Shown in pieces: positions 8,731-17,720 of a DNA stretch of 64,000 nt. Each line of letters begins with the position of its first letter. Positions within the stretch are counted from its first letter, which is position 1. The notes under the pieces were generated by a model. It was not told where the DNA came from. It worked only from the letters and a program-made list of their open reading frames with translations, and did no database searches. The DNA is from JBPOFM01 sp051252455 (lineage in GTDB: Bacteria > Bacteroidota > Bacteroidia > Flavobacteriales > Flavobacteriaceae), in the NCBI GenBank assembly GCA_051252455.1, contig JBPOFM010000001.1:124001-188000 (forward strand). The letters run 5' to 3'. The position numbers and the translations under genes were made by a program.

Positions 8731-10255
8731 GAATTTCTATTGCTGCTTTGTCGTTAACTAATAATGAAAGGATCCCTGCTAAAATCATAGAGCATCCACC
8801 TATTAATAAGGCATAAATTGGTTCGCTATTGAAAAATTTGGACACCAAAAACCCTAAAATAGAAGCCGCGACCAATTGTGGTATAACGATAAAGAAATTA
8901 AAAACTCCCATATAATAACCCATTTTTGAAGCTGGTAGAGATCCAGACAACATGGCATAAGGCACAGATAAAATACTGGCCCAAGCGATTCCGACACCAA
9001 TCATTGGTAGCCATTCAATGGTAAATCTTGTTGGATCTGTTATAAAATATAAAGACATCAGTCCCAAACCACCTGCAACCAAGGCTAGGAAATGCGTAAA
9101 TTTTCGACTGGTTTTTTTCGCTAATAATGGCAATAAAAATGCCACTGCTGCTGCGATGATATTATAATTCGCGAACATTTCACCAACTTGGTTTGCGCCT
9201 ATGTTGTATGCTGCTGATGTTGGGTCTGTTGTTCCATAAATATGTTCCGTGACTGCTCCTGTAGTATAAATCCACATGGAGAACAATGCGAACCATGAAA
9301 AGAATTGCACCCAAGCCAATTGCTTCATGACTTTGGGCATCATTTGGAAATCATTCATAATGGTTACAAAACCATTTCTTGATCCGCCTTTTTGAAGTAA
9401 TCCAGAGATTATTAAGGCCACACCTCCAACACTAATTAATCCTAATGTAAGCACATAAAGATCTTTTTTCAAATCGTAATCATAAACAAAATAAGTAGCC
9501 ATCAATCCAACTGCAAGTGCAATAGTTCCTTTTATTAAGTGAGATTTCCCATTGCTTCGAAACCAGTCCTCTGAATGTTCCTCAATAATCGGTTTTGATT
9601 CATTTTCGGCATCTTCAAAAATTTTCATTTGTTCTGGAGAATACTCTTTCGATTTCAAAACGGTCCAAAGGACAGCGATAAAAAAGGCAGCACCACCAAT
9701 GTAGAAAGAATATTTGACCGAATCAGGAATAACACCTTCGGCTGCCGTATTGGCAACACCAAATTCGGTGAGCATCCATGGTAATTTTGACGCAACGTAT
9801 GCACCGATTCCGATGAAAAAACTTTGCATCGCAAATCCTTTGGTACGTTGGTGTTCTGGAAGATTATCGCCAACAAATGCTCGAAATGGCTCCATCGAAA
9901 CGTTGATGGACGCATCCATGATCCACAACATGCCGGCTGCAAACCATAATACGGGAGAATTTGGCATAATAAATAAAGCCAAAGACGCTAAAATAGCACC
10001 GACCAAAAAATATGGACGTCGACGTCCCAATCGGGAATGCCAGGTACGGTCACTAAAATAACCGATTATTGGCTGTACTATCAAACCTGTCAAAGGCGCT
10101 GCTACCCAAAGAATTGGAATATCATCAATCTTTGCTCCTAATGTTTGAAAAATACGGCTAACGTTTGCATTCTGCAGGGCAAAACCCATTTGGATTCCCA
10201 AGAAACCGAAACTCATGTTCCAGATTTCCCAAAATCCGAGCGTACGCTTTTTCAT
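8723..10255 (-). CDS. MFS sugar transporter (maltose/SLC45-like)
   Basis: A roughly 510-residue inner membrane carrier with about 12 hydrophobic segments. It begins LGFWEIWNMSFGFLGIQMGF, typical of the SLC45/GPH-like sugar:cation symporters found in Bacteroidetes maltose loci. The cytoplasmic loop motif DRTWHSRLGRRRPY (the MFS loop 2-3 signature) is present. A long central hydrophilic loop (about 210-245) separates the two halves. I chose ATG at 10255 (MKKRTLGFW); the longer frame to 10303 would add 16 residues that overlap an inverted repeat and are not typical. First gene of the minus-strand operon; it should move maltose or short maltodextrins from periplasm to cytoplasm for the GH65 enzyme. 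Substrate is inferred from context. Confidence 0.88.
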   Translation of the reverse strand: MKKRTLGFWEIWNMSFGFLGIQMGFALQNANVSRIFQTLGAKIDDIPILWVAAPLTGLIVQPIIGYFSDRTWHSRLGRRRPYFLVGAILASLALFIMPNSPVLWFAAGMLWIMDASINVSMEPFRAFVGDNLPEHQRTKGFAMQSFFIGIGAYVASKLPWMLTEFGVANTAAEGVIPDSVKYSFYIGGAAFFIAVLWTVLKSKEYSPEQMKIFEDAENESKPIIEEHSEDWFRSNGKSHLIKGTIALAVGLMATYFVYDYDLKKDLYVLTLGLISVGGVALIISGLLQKGGSRNGFVTIMNDFQMMPKVMKQLAWVQFFSWFALFSMWIYTTGAVTEHIYGTTDPTSAAYNIGANQVGEMFANYNIIAAAVAFLLPLLAKKTSRKFTHFLALVAGGLGLMSLYFITDPTRFTIEWLPMIGVGIAWASILSVPYAMLSGSLPASKMGYYMGVFNFFIVIPQLVAASILGFLVSKFFNSEPIYALLIGGCSMILAGILSLLVNDKAAIEIHE

Positions 10256-10280
10256 TATAGTATGTATTAAATTACTACTA

Positions 10281-10337
10281 TTGATAAGCGATATACTTAT
10301 CAAAACTTACTTGTGAGAAGTGAAAATATAAGTTTTG
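10281..10337. promoter_or_regulatory. Two overlapping inverted repeats upstream of MFS gene
   Basis: TTGATAAG (10281-10288) pairs with CTTATCAA (10296-10303) across 7 nt, and CAAAACTTA (10301-10309) pairs with TAAGTTTTG (10329-10337) across 19 nt. The two stems share 10301-10303, so as RNA they could not both form completely. They lie 26-82 bp upstream of the transporter start. They may be operator DNA or a leader RNA structure; the sequence does not decide. Confidence 0.5.
10315..10330. repeat. 16-bp motif shared with the susC upstream region, copy 1
   Basis: GAGAAGTGAAAATATA occurs here and again exactly at 11664-11679 ahead of susC. This copy lies in the loop of the second inverted repeat, 60-75 bp upstream of the MFS start. 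On the minus strand it reads TATATTTTCACTTCTC, whose first bases loosely resemble a Bacteroidetes -7 box. Confidence 0.55.
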
Positions 10338-10395
10338 ATTATACTTGAATAAGGCGTAAATATACTAAAGTTTTTAAATATAACTATTAAATATA

Positions 10396-11439
10396 TTATT
10401 TTGTGGAATCACGTTCAATCAGATTGGTTTCGATGACAACAGTGCTAAAATTATCTTCTTCCTCCTCGTTTTCAAGCCTATCTATTAACAAATCGGCAGC
10501 CTTTTCACCCATTTGCTGACCATGTTGACTTACGGTTGTTAGACTAGGAGTCGCATGTTTGGAAAGAACACCATCAGTAAAGCCAATAAACTGAACGTCT
10601 TCAGGTATTCTCAAACTTAATTTTCTCGCAACCTTCATCGCTATAATGGCATACAATTCATTAACAGCAAAGACACCGTCAATTTGATTGTTTTTTTGAA
10701 ATAATTCTTCAATTTCTTTTTCCAAGGAATCTAAATGATCTTCAGAAAGTAACTCATCATTAACTTTTAATATGAGATTTGCATCGGCAATCATCTTATG
10801 ATCTTCCAAAGCCTGAAGATAACCTTGAGTCCGCAACCTTCCAACACTGACATAATCTTTGGTAGTAATTATAGCCACATTTTTGCAACCATTATCGAAG
10901 AGCTTATTCACAGCATTTCTGGAGCCTTTCATATCATCAATGATCACTTTATCACAGTTGATCTCATTGATAACCCGATCAAACATCACTATAGGCATTC
11001 CTTGACTTATGGTCTCATTAAAATGATGATAATCTTGGTTCTGCAATGTTTCTTTGGATATAGAGAGAATAAAACCGTCGATACTTCCATTGGCGAGCAT
11101 TTGCATATTGATTACTTCCTTATCAAATGACTCATTGGACAGTCCTACAATAACATTATAACCACGTTTGTTGGCTACCAATTCGATACCTCTGATCACC
11201 TTTGCGAAAAAATGATGGACGATTTCTGGAATGATCACCCCGATGGTCTTCGTTTTTCTATTTTTTAGACTCAACGCAATGTTGTTCGGTCGATAGTTAT
11301 AAAGCTTTGCAAATGCTTGAATCTTCTCACGCGTATCTTCACTGATTTCAATGCTATTACGAAGCGCCTTGGAAACCGTAGAAATAGACACATCTAATTC
11401 TTTGGCTATTTGTTTTAATGTAATTTTTCTTTTCATCAT
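10396..11439 (-). CDS. LacI-family transcriptional regulator
   Basis: A 347-residue repressor-type protein. Residues about 4-50 are the LacI helix-turn-helix and hinge (ITLKQIAKELDVSISTVSKAL, then RPNNIALSLK). A periplasmic-binding-protein-like sensor domain follows (TIGVIIPEIVHHFFAKVIRG, then the late GFTDG and HATPSLTTVSQ segments that are usual in the family). It lies between the two alpha-glucan operons: divergent from susC, and on the same strand 140 bp ahead of the MFS gene. A perfect 14-bp palindrome centred on CG, the classical LacI-family operator type, is in the susC upstream region. The ligand is probably maltose, a maltodextrin or a sugar phosphate. A second ATG three bases downstream is equally usable. 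Confidence 0.93.
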   Translation of the reverse strand: MMKRKITLKQIAKELDVSISTVSKALRNSIEISEDTREKIQAFAKLYNYRPNNIALSLKNRKTKTIGVIIPEIVHHFFAKVIRGIELVANKRGYNVIVGLSNESFDKEVINMQMLANGSIDGFILSISKETLQNQDYHHFNETISQGMPIVMFDRVINEINCDKVIIDDMKGSRNAVNKLFDNGCKNVAIITTKDYVSVGRLRTQGYLQALEDHKMIADANLILKVNDELLSEDHLDSLEKEIEELFQKNNQIDGVFAVNELYAIIAMKVARKLSLRIPEDVQFIGFTDGVLSKHATPSLTTVSQHGQQMGEKAADLLIDRLENEEEEDNFSTVVIETNLIERDSTK

Positions 11440-11591
11440 ATTTGGAATGGGAACGAATTTAGCAAAAATTTTTAAAGAATTTATGGTTTAGTTATTCCGA
11501 AGTTCACATTAAAGACCCCGCTTCATTGTTTATTTGATAATTTTTACATATTTTAATTATAATCTATCCAATAAAAAAAAAGTTCTTAACA

Positions 11592-11605
11592 CGAAAACGT
11601 TTTCG
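11592..11605. promoter_or_regulatory. LacI-family operator candidate
   Basis: CGAAAACGTTTTCG is a perfect 14-bp palindrome with the central CG typical of LacI-family operators. It lies 113 bp upstream of the susC start and 153 bp upstream of the divergent lacI-type gene. I saw no second copy in the window. Confidence 0.7.
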
Positions 11606-11663
11606 CTGGGTAAATACAAGTCACTTATAATGTAGATACCTAAATTTTACATAGATTTAACCC

Positions 11664-11679
11664 GAGAAGTGAAAATATA
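11664..11679. repeat. 16-bp motif shared with the MFS upstream region, copy 2
   Basis: Exact second copy of GAGAAGTGAAAATATA, 39-54 bp upstream of the susC start. Relative to transcription it has the opposite orientation to the copy at 10315-10330. It links the control regions of the two operons of the locus. Confidence 0.55.
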
Positions 11680-11717
11680 GTTAATTTTTTAAAGCAACTA
11701 ACTCTTAAGAATAGTGT

Positions 11718-14700
11718 ATGAAAACATTTTTAAATAGTTTATTATTATTGGCATTCTTATGTCCCGCCATATTGATGTCGCAATCGACAGTTTCGGGTAC
11801 TGTTACAGAAGAAGCCAGCACATTGCCTGTGCCTGGTGTCAATATTATTATTAAAGGAACTAATACTGGAACAACGACAGATTTTGACGGAAAGTATTCT
11901 ATCAACGTAAAGTCTAGTGATATTCTTGTATTCTCTTACGTTGGATATTTAACCCAGGAAATCACCATTGATAATCAAACCACTATAGACGTCTCTTTAG
12001 TTGAAGACGCAGCTAAATTGGATGAGGTTGTCGTGATTGGGTATGGTACGACGAGTATAAAGGATGCGACAGGCTCTGTTGATGTCGTTACCGAAAAGGA
12101 TTTTAATCAAGGAGCAATTGTATCGCCTGAACAATTATTGCAAGGAAAAGCTGCGGGTGTTCGAATCACGAATGGAGGAGGTGCTCCTGATGCCGCTCCA
12201 AATATTAGAATACGTGGTGGCGCCTCTTTAAATGCAAACAGTAATCCACTAATCGTTATTGACGGGATTCCTGTAGACAACGGTGGCGTATCTGGAGTAG
12301 GCAACCCATTAAGCTTAATTAATCCTAATGATATTGAGAGTTTCAGTATCTTAAAAGATGCATCTGCCACTGCGATTTACGGAAGTAGAGCGTCAAATGG
12401 TGTATTAATCATTACTACGAAGAAAGGCACGTCTGGAGAAACCAAATACAATTTTTCAGCGCGTTCGACATATAGTGTGATATCTGAAGGGAATTATGTG
12501 CCTGTTATGGACGGTGATACCTTTGTAAGATTTGTTTCTGAATATTTTCCAGAAAATCGTAATCTTTTAGGTGTTCCAGTCGGTTCTGTAGTGACAGATC
12601 AACCTGTTTCTCAAATTATAAGTACTCCGAGCGGTGACCGTGCCATCTATAATACAGATTGGCAAGATGTCATTTATCGTGCCTCAATCAGCAACGATTA
12701 CAATTTTGGTGTAAGAACAAATTTATTTGGAAAAGTGCCATTCAGAGCGTCTATTGGATACAATGAGACAGAAGGTGTAATTAAAACCAATGATTACGAA
12801 AGAATCACAGGTGCACTTCGTTTTACCCCAAAAGTTTTGAATGATCATTTAAAAATTGATTTGAATTTAAAAGGCACATTGGTGGAGAAAAATTCTGTAG
12901 ATGAAGGAGGCGCTTTAGGAGGTGCTATTTCTATGGATCCTACTAAACCGGTATATGATGCCAATTCGATTTTTTCAGGTTATTACCAAAAAATTATAGG
13001 CCCAAATGACCCGAACAATCCAAATGCAAAAGTTGGAGCTAATAATCCTTTAGCAGTATTAGAACAACGTTCAAGACCTGAACGTGTCAATAGAATTTTG
13101 GGAAATCTTGAGTTAGATTATAAATTTCATTTTTTACCTGAATTAAGAGCTGTTACGAATGTTGGACTTGAAGCATCACGAGCAAACGTTGAGGAAAGCT
13201 TTTCAGAAAACGCGATCAATAGTTATACATTAGTACCAGATTCTGATGTACCAGTTGGAACTTATATTTTTAATCCTGGGGTAAGCTTTAGAGAGCGTCA
13301 ACATATTACGAATACTACTTGGGAATCTTACTTATCTTATGCTAAAGATTTAGACGGATTTGTTAATTCTTACGATGTCCAAGCAGGTTATAGTTATCAA
13401 AATTTCAAAAATGATGGGAACAAAGACGAATTTAGAACTGATGAAGTAACCGGTGTTCGAATCACGAATTTTGACCCAAATAATCCTAACAACAGATTTT
13501 TTAGTTTACTTAATTTACAATCGTTTTTCGGGAGATCCAATATTAATTTAGGTGACAAATATTTATTGACTTTATCTATGCGAGCAGATGGATCTTCATT
13601 TTTTACAGAAGAGAATCGTTGGGGATATTTCCCAGCGGCAGCTTTGGCGTGGAAAGTTAAAGAAGAATCATTTCTTAAGGACGTAGATTTTGTTAATGAC
13701 TTCAAGGTACGTGTCAGTTATGGTAAGACTGGACAACAGGATATATCTGGTGTTGCAGGATTTTTCCCATCGATTCCAGTTTTTGAAATTGGATCGCCTA
13801 ACAGCCAATTTATTGAAGGTGTTACTCTTTATAACGCTAAAGAATTTAATCCTGATTTAACTTGGGAAAAAACATCTACGTACAATTTAGGTGTTGATTT
13901 TGGTTTCTTCAAAAATAATTTTGTGGGTGGTTCATTTGATATTTACAAAAGGGAAACCACAGATCTTTTGATTTTGACCAATGTTCCTCCTGGTCAGGCA
14001 TTAAGCGATATTCTAATTCAAAATCTAGGCTCAACGGATAGTAAGGGATTTGAGTTGACACTTAATTTAAATCCTGTGACGACTGAAAACTTTAATTTGT
14101 CATTAAACGGTAATCTTTCTTATAATATTACGGAGGTTACAAGTTTAGATGGGCAAGAGCGAATTAGTGCTGGCGGTGGATTAGCAATAGGAACTGGAAA
14201 CAACCTTTTATACCATGCCGTAGGTCAACAAGCTGGATCTGCTTGGGTATTGAAACAAGTTTATGATTCTAATGGAAGTCCTATCCTAGGTTCTTTCGTA
14301 GATTTAAATGGAGATAACGTGATTAATGATGATGATAGATACTATACAGCCATTCAGCCAAATTGGACATTTGGATTTGGTCTAAACCTCAATTATAAAA
14401 ATTGGGACTTTAGCTCCAGTTTCAGAGGGCAAATGGATGGACAAGTTTACAATTCTCGACGTTTGACCAATGGTGTAATCCAAAACGTATTACCTTTAGA
14501 TGTTCAGTCATTAAATAACACGTTGGATTTTTACGCAGGTGCCGCTGATCTAGCATTTACTGATATTTTCGATCCATCACAATACTCCGATTACTATTTA
14601 GAGAATGCATCTTTCTTGCGTTGTGAAAACATTGTCTTGGGTTATACTTTAGATAAGAATGTCTTTAAAAATGTAAATATCAAATTATATGGTGCTGTGA

Positions 14701-14819
14701 ACAATCCGTTCATCATTACAAATTACAGCGGTCAGGACCCTGAAAATTTTGGTGGAATTGATAACAACTTTTATCCAAGACCGACCGTTTATAATTTAGG
14801 TGTGAATATAGACTTTTAA
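11718..14819 (+). CDS. susC: SusC/RagA-type TonB-dependent outer membrane transporter
   Basis: A 1033-residue outer membrane protein. A signal peptide ends near LMSQ (about 21). Next is a carboxypeptidase-regulatory-like domain (about 24-100, STVSGTVTEEASTLPVPGVNI to FSYVGYLTQE), a TonB-box-like DEVVVIGYGT, and the plug (about 115-225, with IRIRGGASLNANSNPLIVIDG). The 22-strand barrel fills the rest and ends in an aromatic residue (GVNIDF). This is the SusC architecture: it imports oligosaccharides across the outer membrane with TonB energy and with SusD as the lid. It is the first gene of the plus-strand operon, 12 bp before susD. The amylases and maltose phosphorylase around it point to alpha-glucan oligosaccharides. 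Confidence 0.96.
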   Translation: MKTFLNSLLLLAFLCPAILMSQSTVSGTVTEEASTLPVPGVNIIIKGTNTGTTTDFDGKYSINVKSSDILVFSYVGYLTQEITIDNQTTIDVSLVEDAAKLDEVVVIGYGTTSIKDATGSVDVVTEKDFNQGAIVSPEQLLQGKAAGVRITNGGGAPDAAPNIRIRGGASLNANSNPLIVIDGIPVDNGGVSGVGNPLSLINPNDIESFSILKDASATAIYGSRASNGVLIITTKKGTSGETKYNFSARSTYSVISEGNYVPVMDGDTFVRFVSEYFPENRNLLGVPVGSVVTDQPVSQIISTPSGDRAIYNTDWQDVIYRASISNDYNFGVRTNLFGKVPFRASIGYNETEGVIKTNDYERITGALRFTPKVLNDHLKIDLNLKGTLVEKNSVDEGGALGGAISMDPTKPVYDANSIFSGYYQKIIGPNDPNNPNAKVGANNPLAVLEQRSRPERVNRILGNLELDYKFHFLPELRAVTNVGLEASRANVEESFSENAINSYTLVPDSDVPVGTYIFNPGVSFRERQHITNTTWESYLSYAKDLDGFVNSYDVQAGYSYQNFKNDGNKDEFRTDEVTGVRITNFDPNNPNNRFFSLLNLQSFFGRSNINLGDKYLLTLSMRADGSSFFTEENRWGYFPAAALAWKVKEESFLKDVDFVNDFKVRVSYGKTGQQDISGVAGFFPSIPVFEIGSPNSQFIEGVTLYNAKEFNPDLTWEKTSTYNLGVDFGFFKNNFVGGSFDIYKRETTDLLILTNVPPGQALSDILIQNLGSTDSKGFELTLNLNPVTTENFNLSLNGNLSYNITEVTSLDGQERISAGGGLAIGTGNNLLYHAVGQQAGSAWVLKQVYDSNGSPILGSFVDLNGDNVINDDDRYYTAIQPNWTFGFGLNLNYKNWDFSSSFRGQMDGQVYNSRRLTNGVIQNVLPLDVQSLNNTLDFYAGAADLAFTDIFDPSQYSDYYLENASFLRCENIVLGYTLDKNVFKNVNIKLYGAVNNPFIITNYSGQDPENFGGIDNNFYPRPTVYNLGVNIDF

Positions 14820-14831
14820 AAAAATTGAAAT

Positions 14832-16418
14832 ATGAAAAATAGATTATTAAAATTGCTTTTAAGCTTTACTGTCCTTCTGCTATTTGCAGGTTGTACGGAT
14901 GACTTAAACACAGAACCAAAAGTTGAGCTTTCTTTGGAAGAGCTTTTAGCACGAGACCCTAATGCTGTAGAAGGCATTTTATCAAGACTCTACGGATCCT
15001 TTGCTCTTTCTGGCGCAGATGGCCCTGGTAGTTCGGATATTAGTGATGATCCAGGAGAATCACCTTTTTTAAGAGGTATTATAAACTTACAAGATTTTAC
15101 CGCTGATGGTATGAAAAATCGTTGGGGTGACAACGGTCTTGACCAGTTGACAACCACTTCAGATTGGACTTCTCAAAATAAGTTCTTCCGTTATATGTAT
15201 AACAGAATATTCTTTACGATTCCTCAATGTAATAATTTACTTTCAATATTGGAAAATGTAGATGTAAATAATAAAGAGCAAATTGTATCTGAAGTTCGAT
15301 TTATCAGATCCCTGGCTTATTACTATTTAATAGACGTTTTCGGTAAAGGGGTTTTGGCTACCGAAGAAAACTACGGACAAACTGCCGCCCTGCCTGAAGC
15401 TTCAAGACAGGAATTATTTGATTTTGTAGAATCAGAATTGCTAGCCATTCAAGAGAGTTTGCCAGATAATAACACCTACGGAAGAAGTACGAAAGCTGCA
15501 GGAGCTATGTTACTTGCTAAATTATATTTAAATGCTGAAGTGTATACTGGAACCGCCAGATATAATGATGCAGTTACTTCATTGGATGTTGTATTAACAT
15601 CAAGTCACACCTTGGCACCTAACTTTGTAAGTCTTTTTTCTGCCGATAATGATACGTCCAATGAAATTATCTTTCCATTGATCGCCGATGCAGTCGTAAG
15701 CCAAAGTTTTGGAAACACAACTTATATAGTCAATGGTAATTTGAACGCAGAAACAATTCCTTTAGCACAATTTGGTGCTACCGAAGGTTGGGCTGGACAT
15801 AGAGCTACAAAAGCTTGGTACGGTCTATTTTGTGGAGGCATAAGTGATTCAGACGGATTGAGAAATTGCAATGATGAAAGATCTCAATTATTTTGGATTG
15901 GTACAGACGCAGTTACTGGTGATGATATCCATAGTTTTGAAATGACTAACTATAGAACATGGATTGACGGATATCCATCGGTGAAATTTAGAAATACAAA
16001 TTTCAACGGAACCTCCTTACCATCTGGTTTTTCTGACACTGATTTCCCTTTATTTAGGTTAGCTGATGCCTATTTAATGTATGCCGAGTGCGCTATTAGA
16101 GGTGCGTCCAATGCGAGCATGACAGAAGCACTTAATTATGTGAATATGGTTAGAACACGATCAAATGCCGATCCTATAACGACCAGCGAAATGACCCTTG
16201 ACTTCATGATTGATGAAAGAGGGCGTGAGTTGAATCTTGAAGGTCATAGACGTTCGGATTTAATACGTTTTGGTCGTTTTACTGGCGGAAACTATATCTG
16301 GCCATGGAAAGGTGGTGTTATGGGCGGTATATCAATCCCATCAACATATAACTTATTCCCAATACCGTCAACAGCACTTCAAGCGAATCCTAATTTGACA
16401 CAAAACCCTGGTTATTAA
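14832..16418 (+). CDS. susD: SusD/RagB-family glycan-binding lipoprotein
   Basis: A 528-residue surface lipoprotein (lipobox LFAGC, Cys about 21, then DDLNTEPK). The SusD fold is recognised from the N-terminal helical TPR part (DFTADGMKNRW, FFTIPQCNNLL, EVRFIRSLAYYYL) and the C-terminal RagB/SusD signature (FRLADAYLMYAECAIRGA, NYVNMVRTRSN, DERGRELNLEGHRRSDLIRF, then IPSTALQANPNLTQNPGY). It forms the substrate-capturing lid on SusC. It begins 12 bp after susC and is followed 11 bp later by the SusE-like gene. Confidence 0.96.
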   Translation: MKNRLLKLLLSFTVLLLFAGCTDDLNTEPKVELSLEELLARDPNAVEGILSRLYGSFALSGADGPGSSDISDDPGESPFLRGIINLQDFTADGMKNRWGDNGLDQLTTTSDWTSQNKFFRYMYNRIFFTIPQCNNLLSILENVDVNNKEQIVSEVRFIRSLAYYYLIDVFGKGVLATEENYGQTAALPEASRQELFDFVESELLAIQESLPDNNTYGRSTKAAGAMLLAKLYLNAEVYTGTARYNDAVTSLDVVLTSSHTLAPNFVSLFSADNDTSNEIIFPLIADAVVSQSFGNTTYIVNGNLNAETIPLAQFGATEGWAGHRATKAWYGLFCGGISDSDGLRNCNDERSQLFWIGTDAVTGDDIHSFEMTNYRTWIDGYPSVKFRNTNFNGTSLPSGFSDTDFPLFRLADAYLMYAECAIRGASNASMTEALNYVNMVRTRSNADPITTSEMTLDFMIDERGRELNLEGHRRSDLIRFGRFTGGNYIWPWKGGVMGGISIPSTYNLFPIPSTALQANPNLTQNPGY

Positions 16419-16429
16419 TATTAAAAAAA

Positions 16430-17635
16430 ATGATTATGAAAAACATTAAAATTTTATTACTATTAATTGTTGCCTTGATAGGCTTCAATTCATGCCAAGA
16501 AGAAGATGACTTCCAATTTACAGCTCAAGAACCTACTGAATTTGCGTTTTCTAATTCTTTTTCTTCAGAATATGTGTTAACGCCTGCGACATCTGGAAAT
16601 TTAGGTGAACGATTTACTTGGAATGATGCCAACTTTGGCGTTCCAACAAGTGTGACGTATGACTTACAAAGTTCAATTACGGGCGATTTTACAGATGCTG
16701 AAACTGTAGGTACTACATCTGGAAATGAAATCCCTGTTACGGTAGAGGATTTATTGAATTTAGCCCGCATTGCAGGTTTGGACAATAATCCAGATACAGA
16801 TGCTCCAAACATGGGTGAAGTTTTCTTTAGAGTAAAAGCATATATTGGAACTGATGCTGCTCTTGACGTGTTCTCAACTGTTCAGTCATTGATGCTAGTA
16901 CTTCCAGAAAATACAGATGAAGAGGAAACGCCTGTTTGTGAGTTTGATGCTCTATATGCTGTAGGAGCTGGTATTGCTACTGCAGGATGGGATTGGGCAA
17001 CGCCAGCTGTTTTTGAATGTACAGGTACTGGAGTTTATTCAGGCAATGTTGAATTGTTCAATGGCGGCGCTTTAGATGCTTCAAATTTCAGATTTTTTAC
17101 AGAAGCTTCCAACTGGGATTCGGGACAAAACTATCCTTTCTTTGCAGATGCAGGTTATACAATCGATGCCAACTTGGTAAATGCTACTGATGGGGATTCA
17201 AATTTTGCTTTTGTCGGCACATCAGGAGTTTACAATTTAACAATTGATACAGTAAACCTAACGATCACTCTAGGAGCACCACAAGCAGGTGGCGAGTGCG
17301 AAGTTGACATTCTTTACGGTGTTGGAGCTGGATTGCCTACTGCTGGTTGGGATTGGGCTACACCAGTTGAATTGATTTGTTCTGGTGACGGAATTTGGTC
17401 TGGAAATGTGAGCCTGCAAAATAACGGAGGCGCTGATAATAATTTCAGATTCTTTACAGAAGCTACCAATTGGGATTCTGGAAGAAACTATCCGTTCTAT
17501 GCAGACGCTGGATATACAATCGATGCAAATCTTGTTAATGCCATGGACGGTGATTTCAATTTCGCTTTCGTTGGTACTACTGGAACCTATTTGTTGACTA
17601 TCGATAGTGTTGCAAAAACGATCACTTTAGAATAA
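16430..17635 (+). CDS. SusE-like outer membrane starch-binding lipoprotein
   Basis: A 401-residue lipoprotein (lipobox FNSC, then QEEDDFQF). Residues about 25-150 look like the SusE N-terminal immunoglobulin-like domain (FAFSNSFSSEYVLTPATSGN...RFTWNDANFG). They are followed by two tandem copies of a ~110-residue module, at about 169-283 and 290-401. Both copies share AGWDWATP, FRFFTEA.NWDSG.NYPF and ADAGYTIDANLVNA. Such modules bind starch in the SusE/SusF family, and the conserved Trp residues would suit stacking on glucose. Its position after susD fits. A start at 16436 (MKN) instead of 16430 (MIMKN) is possible. Strong end-of-operon hairpin follows. Confidence 0.85.
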   Translation: MIMKNIKILLLLIVALIGFNSCQEEDDFQFTAQEPTEFAFSNSFSSEYVLTPATSGNLGERFTWNDANFGVPTSVTYDLQSSITGDFTDAETVGTTSGNEIPVTVEDLLNLARIAGLDNNPDTDAPNMGEVFFRVKAYIGTDAALDVFSTVQSLMLVLPENTDEEETPVCEFDALYAVGAGIATAGWDWATPAVFECTGTGVYSGNVELFNGGALDASNFRFFTEASNWDSGQNYPFFADAGYTIDANLVNATDGDSNFAFVGTSGVYNLTIDTVNLTITLGAPQAGGECEVDILYGVGAGLPTAGWDWATPVELICSGDGIWSGNVSLQNNGGADNNFRFFTEATNWDSGRNYPFYADAGYTIDANLVNAMDGDFNFAFVGTTGTYLLTIDSVAKTITLE

Positions 17636-17673
17636 TCTCCATCGCTTTCTTTTTTGCTAAATTTAATTATACA

Positions 17674-17704
17674 AGAAAAGGCTATGCAAAACATAGCCTT
17701 TTCT
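17674..17704 (+). terminator. Intrinsic terminator/attenuator after susE-like gene
   Basis: A 13-bp perfect stem, AGAAAAGGCTATG (17674-17686) with CATAGCCTTTTCT (17692-17704), a 5-nt loop and a U-rich 3' side. It lies between the SusE-like gene and the amylase gene and would reduce read-through, so the amylase may be expressed at a lower level or from its own promoter. Confidence 0.75.
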
Positions 17705-17720
17705 TTCTAAAAGAATTATT

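Noticed and set aside
10256..10303. N-terminal extension of the MFS transporter
   Set aside because: It overlaps the inverted repeat region and adds 16 residues before the family start; ATG at 10255 is preferred.
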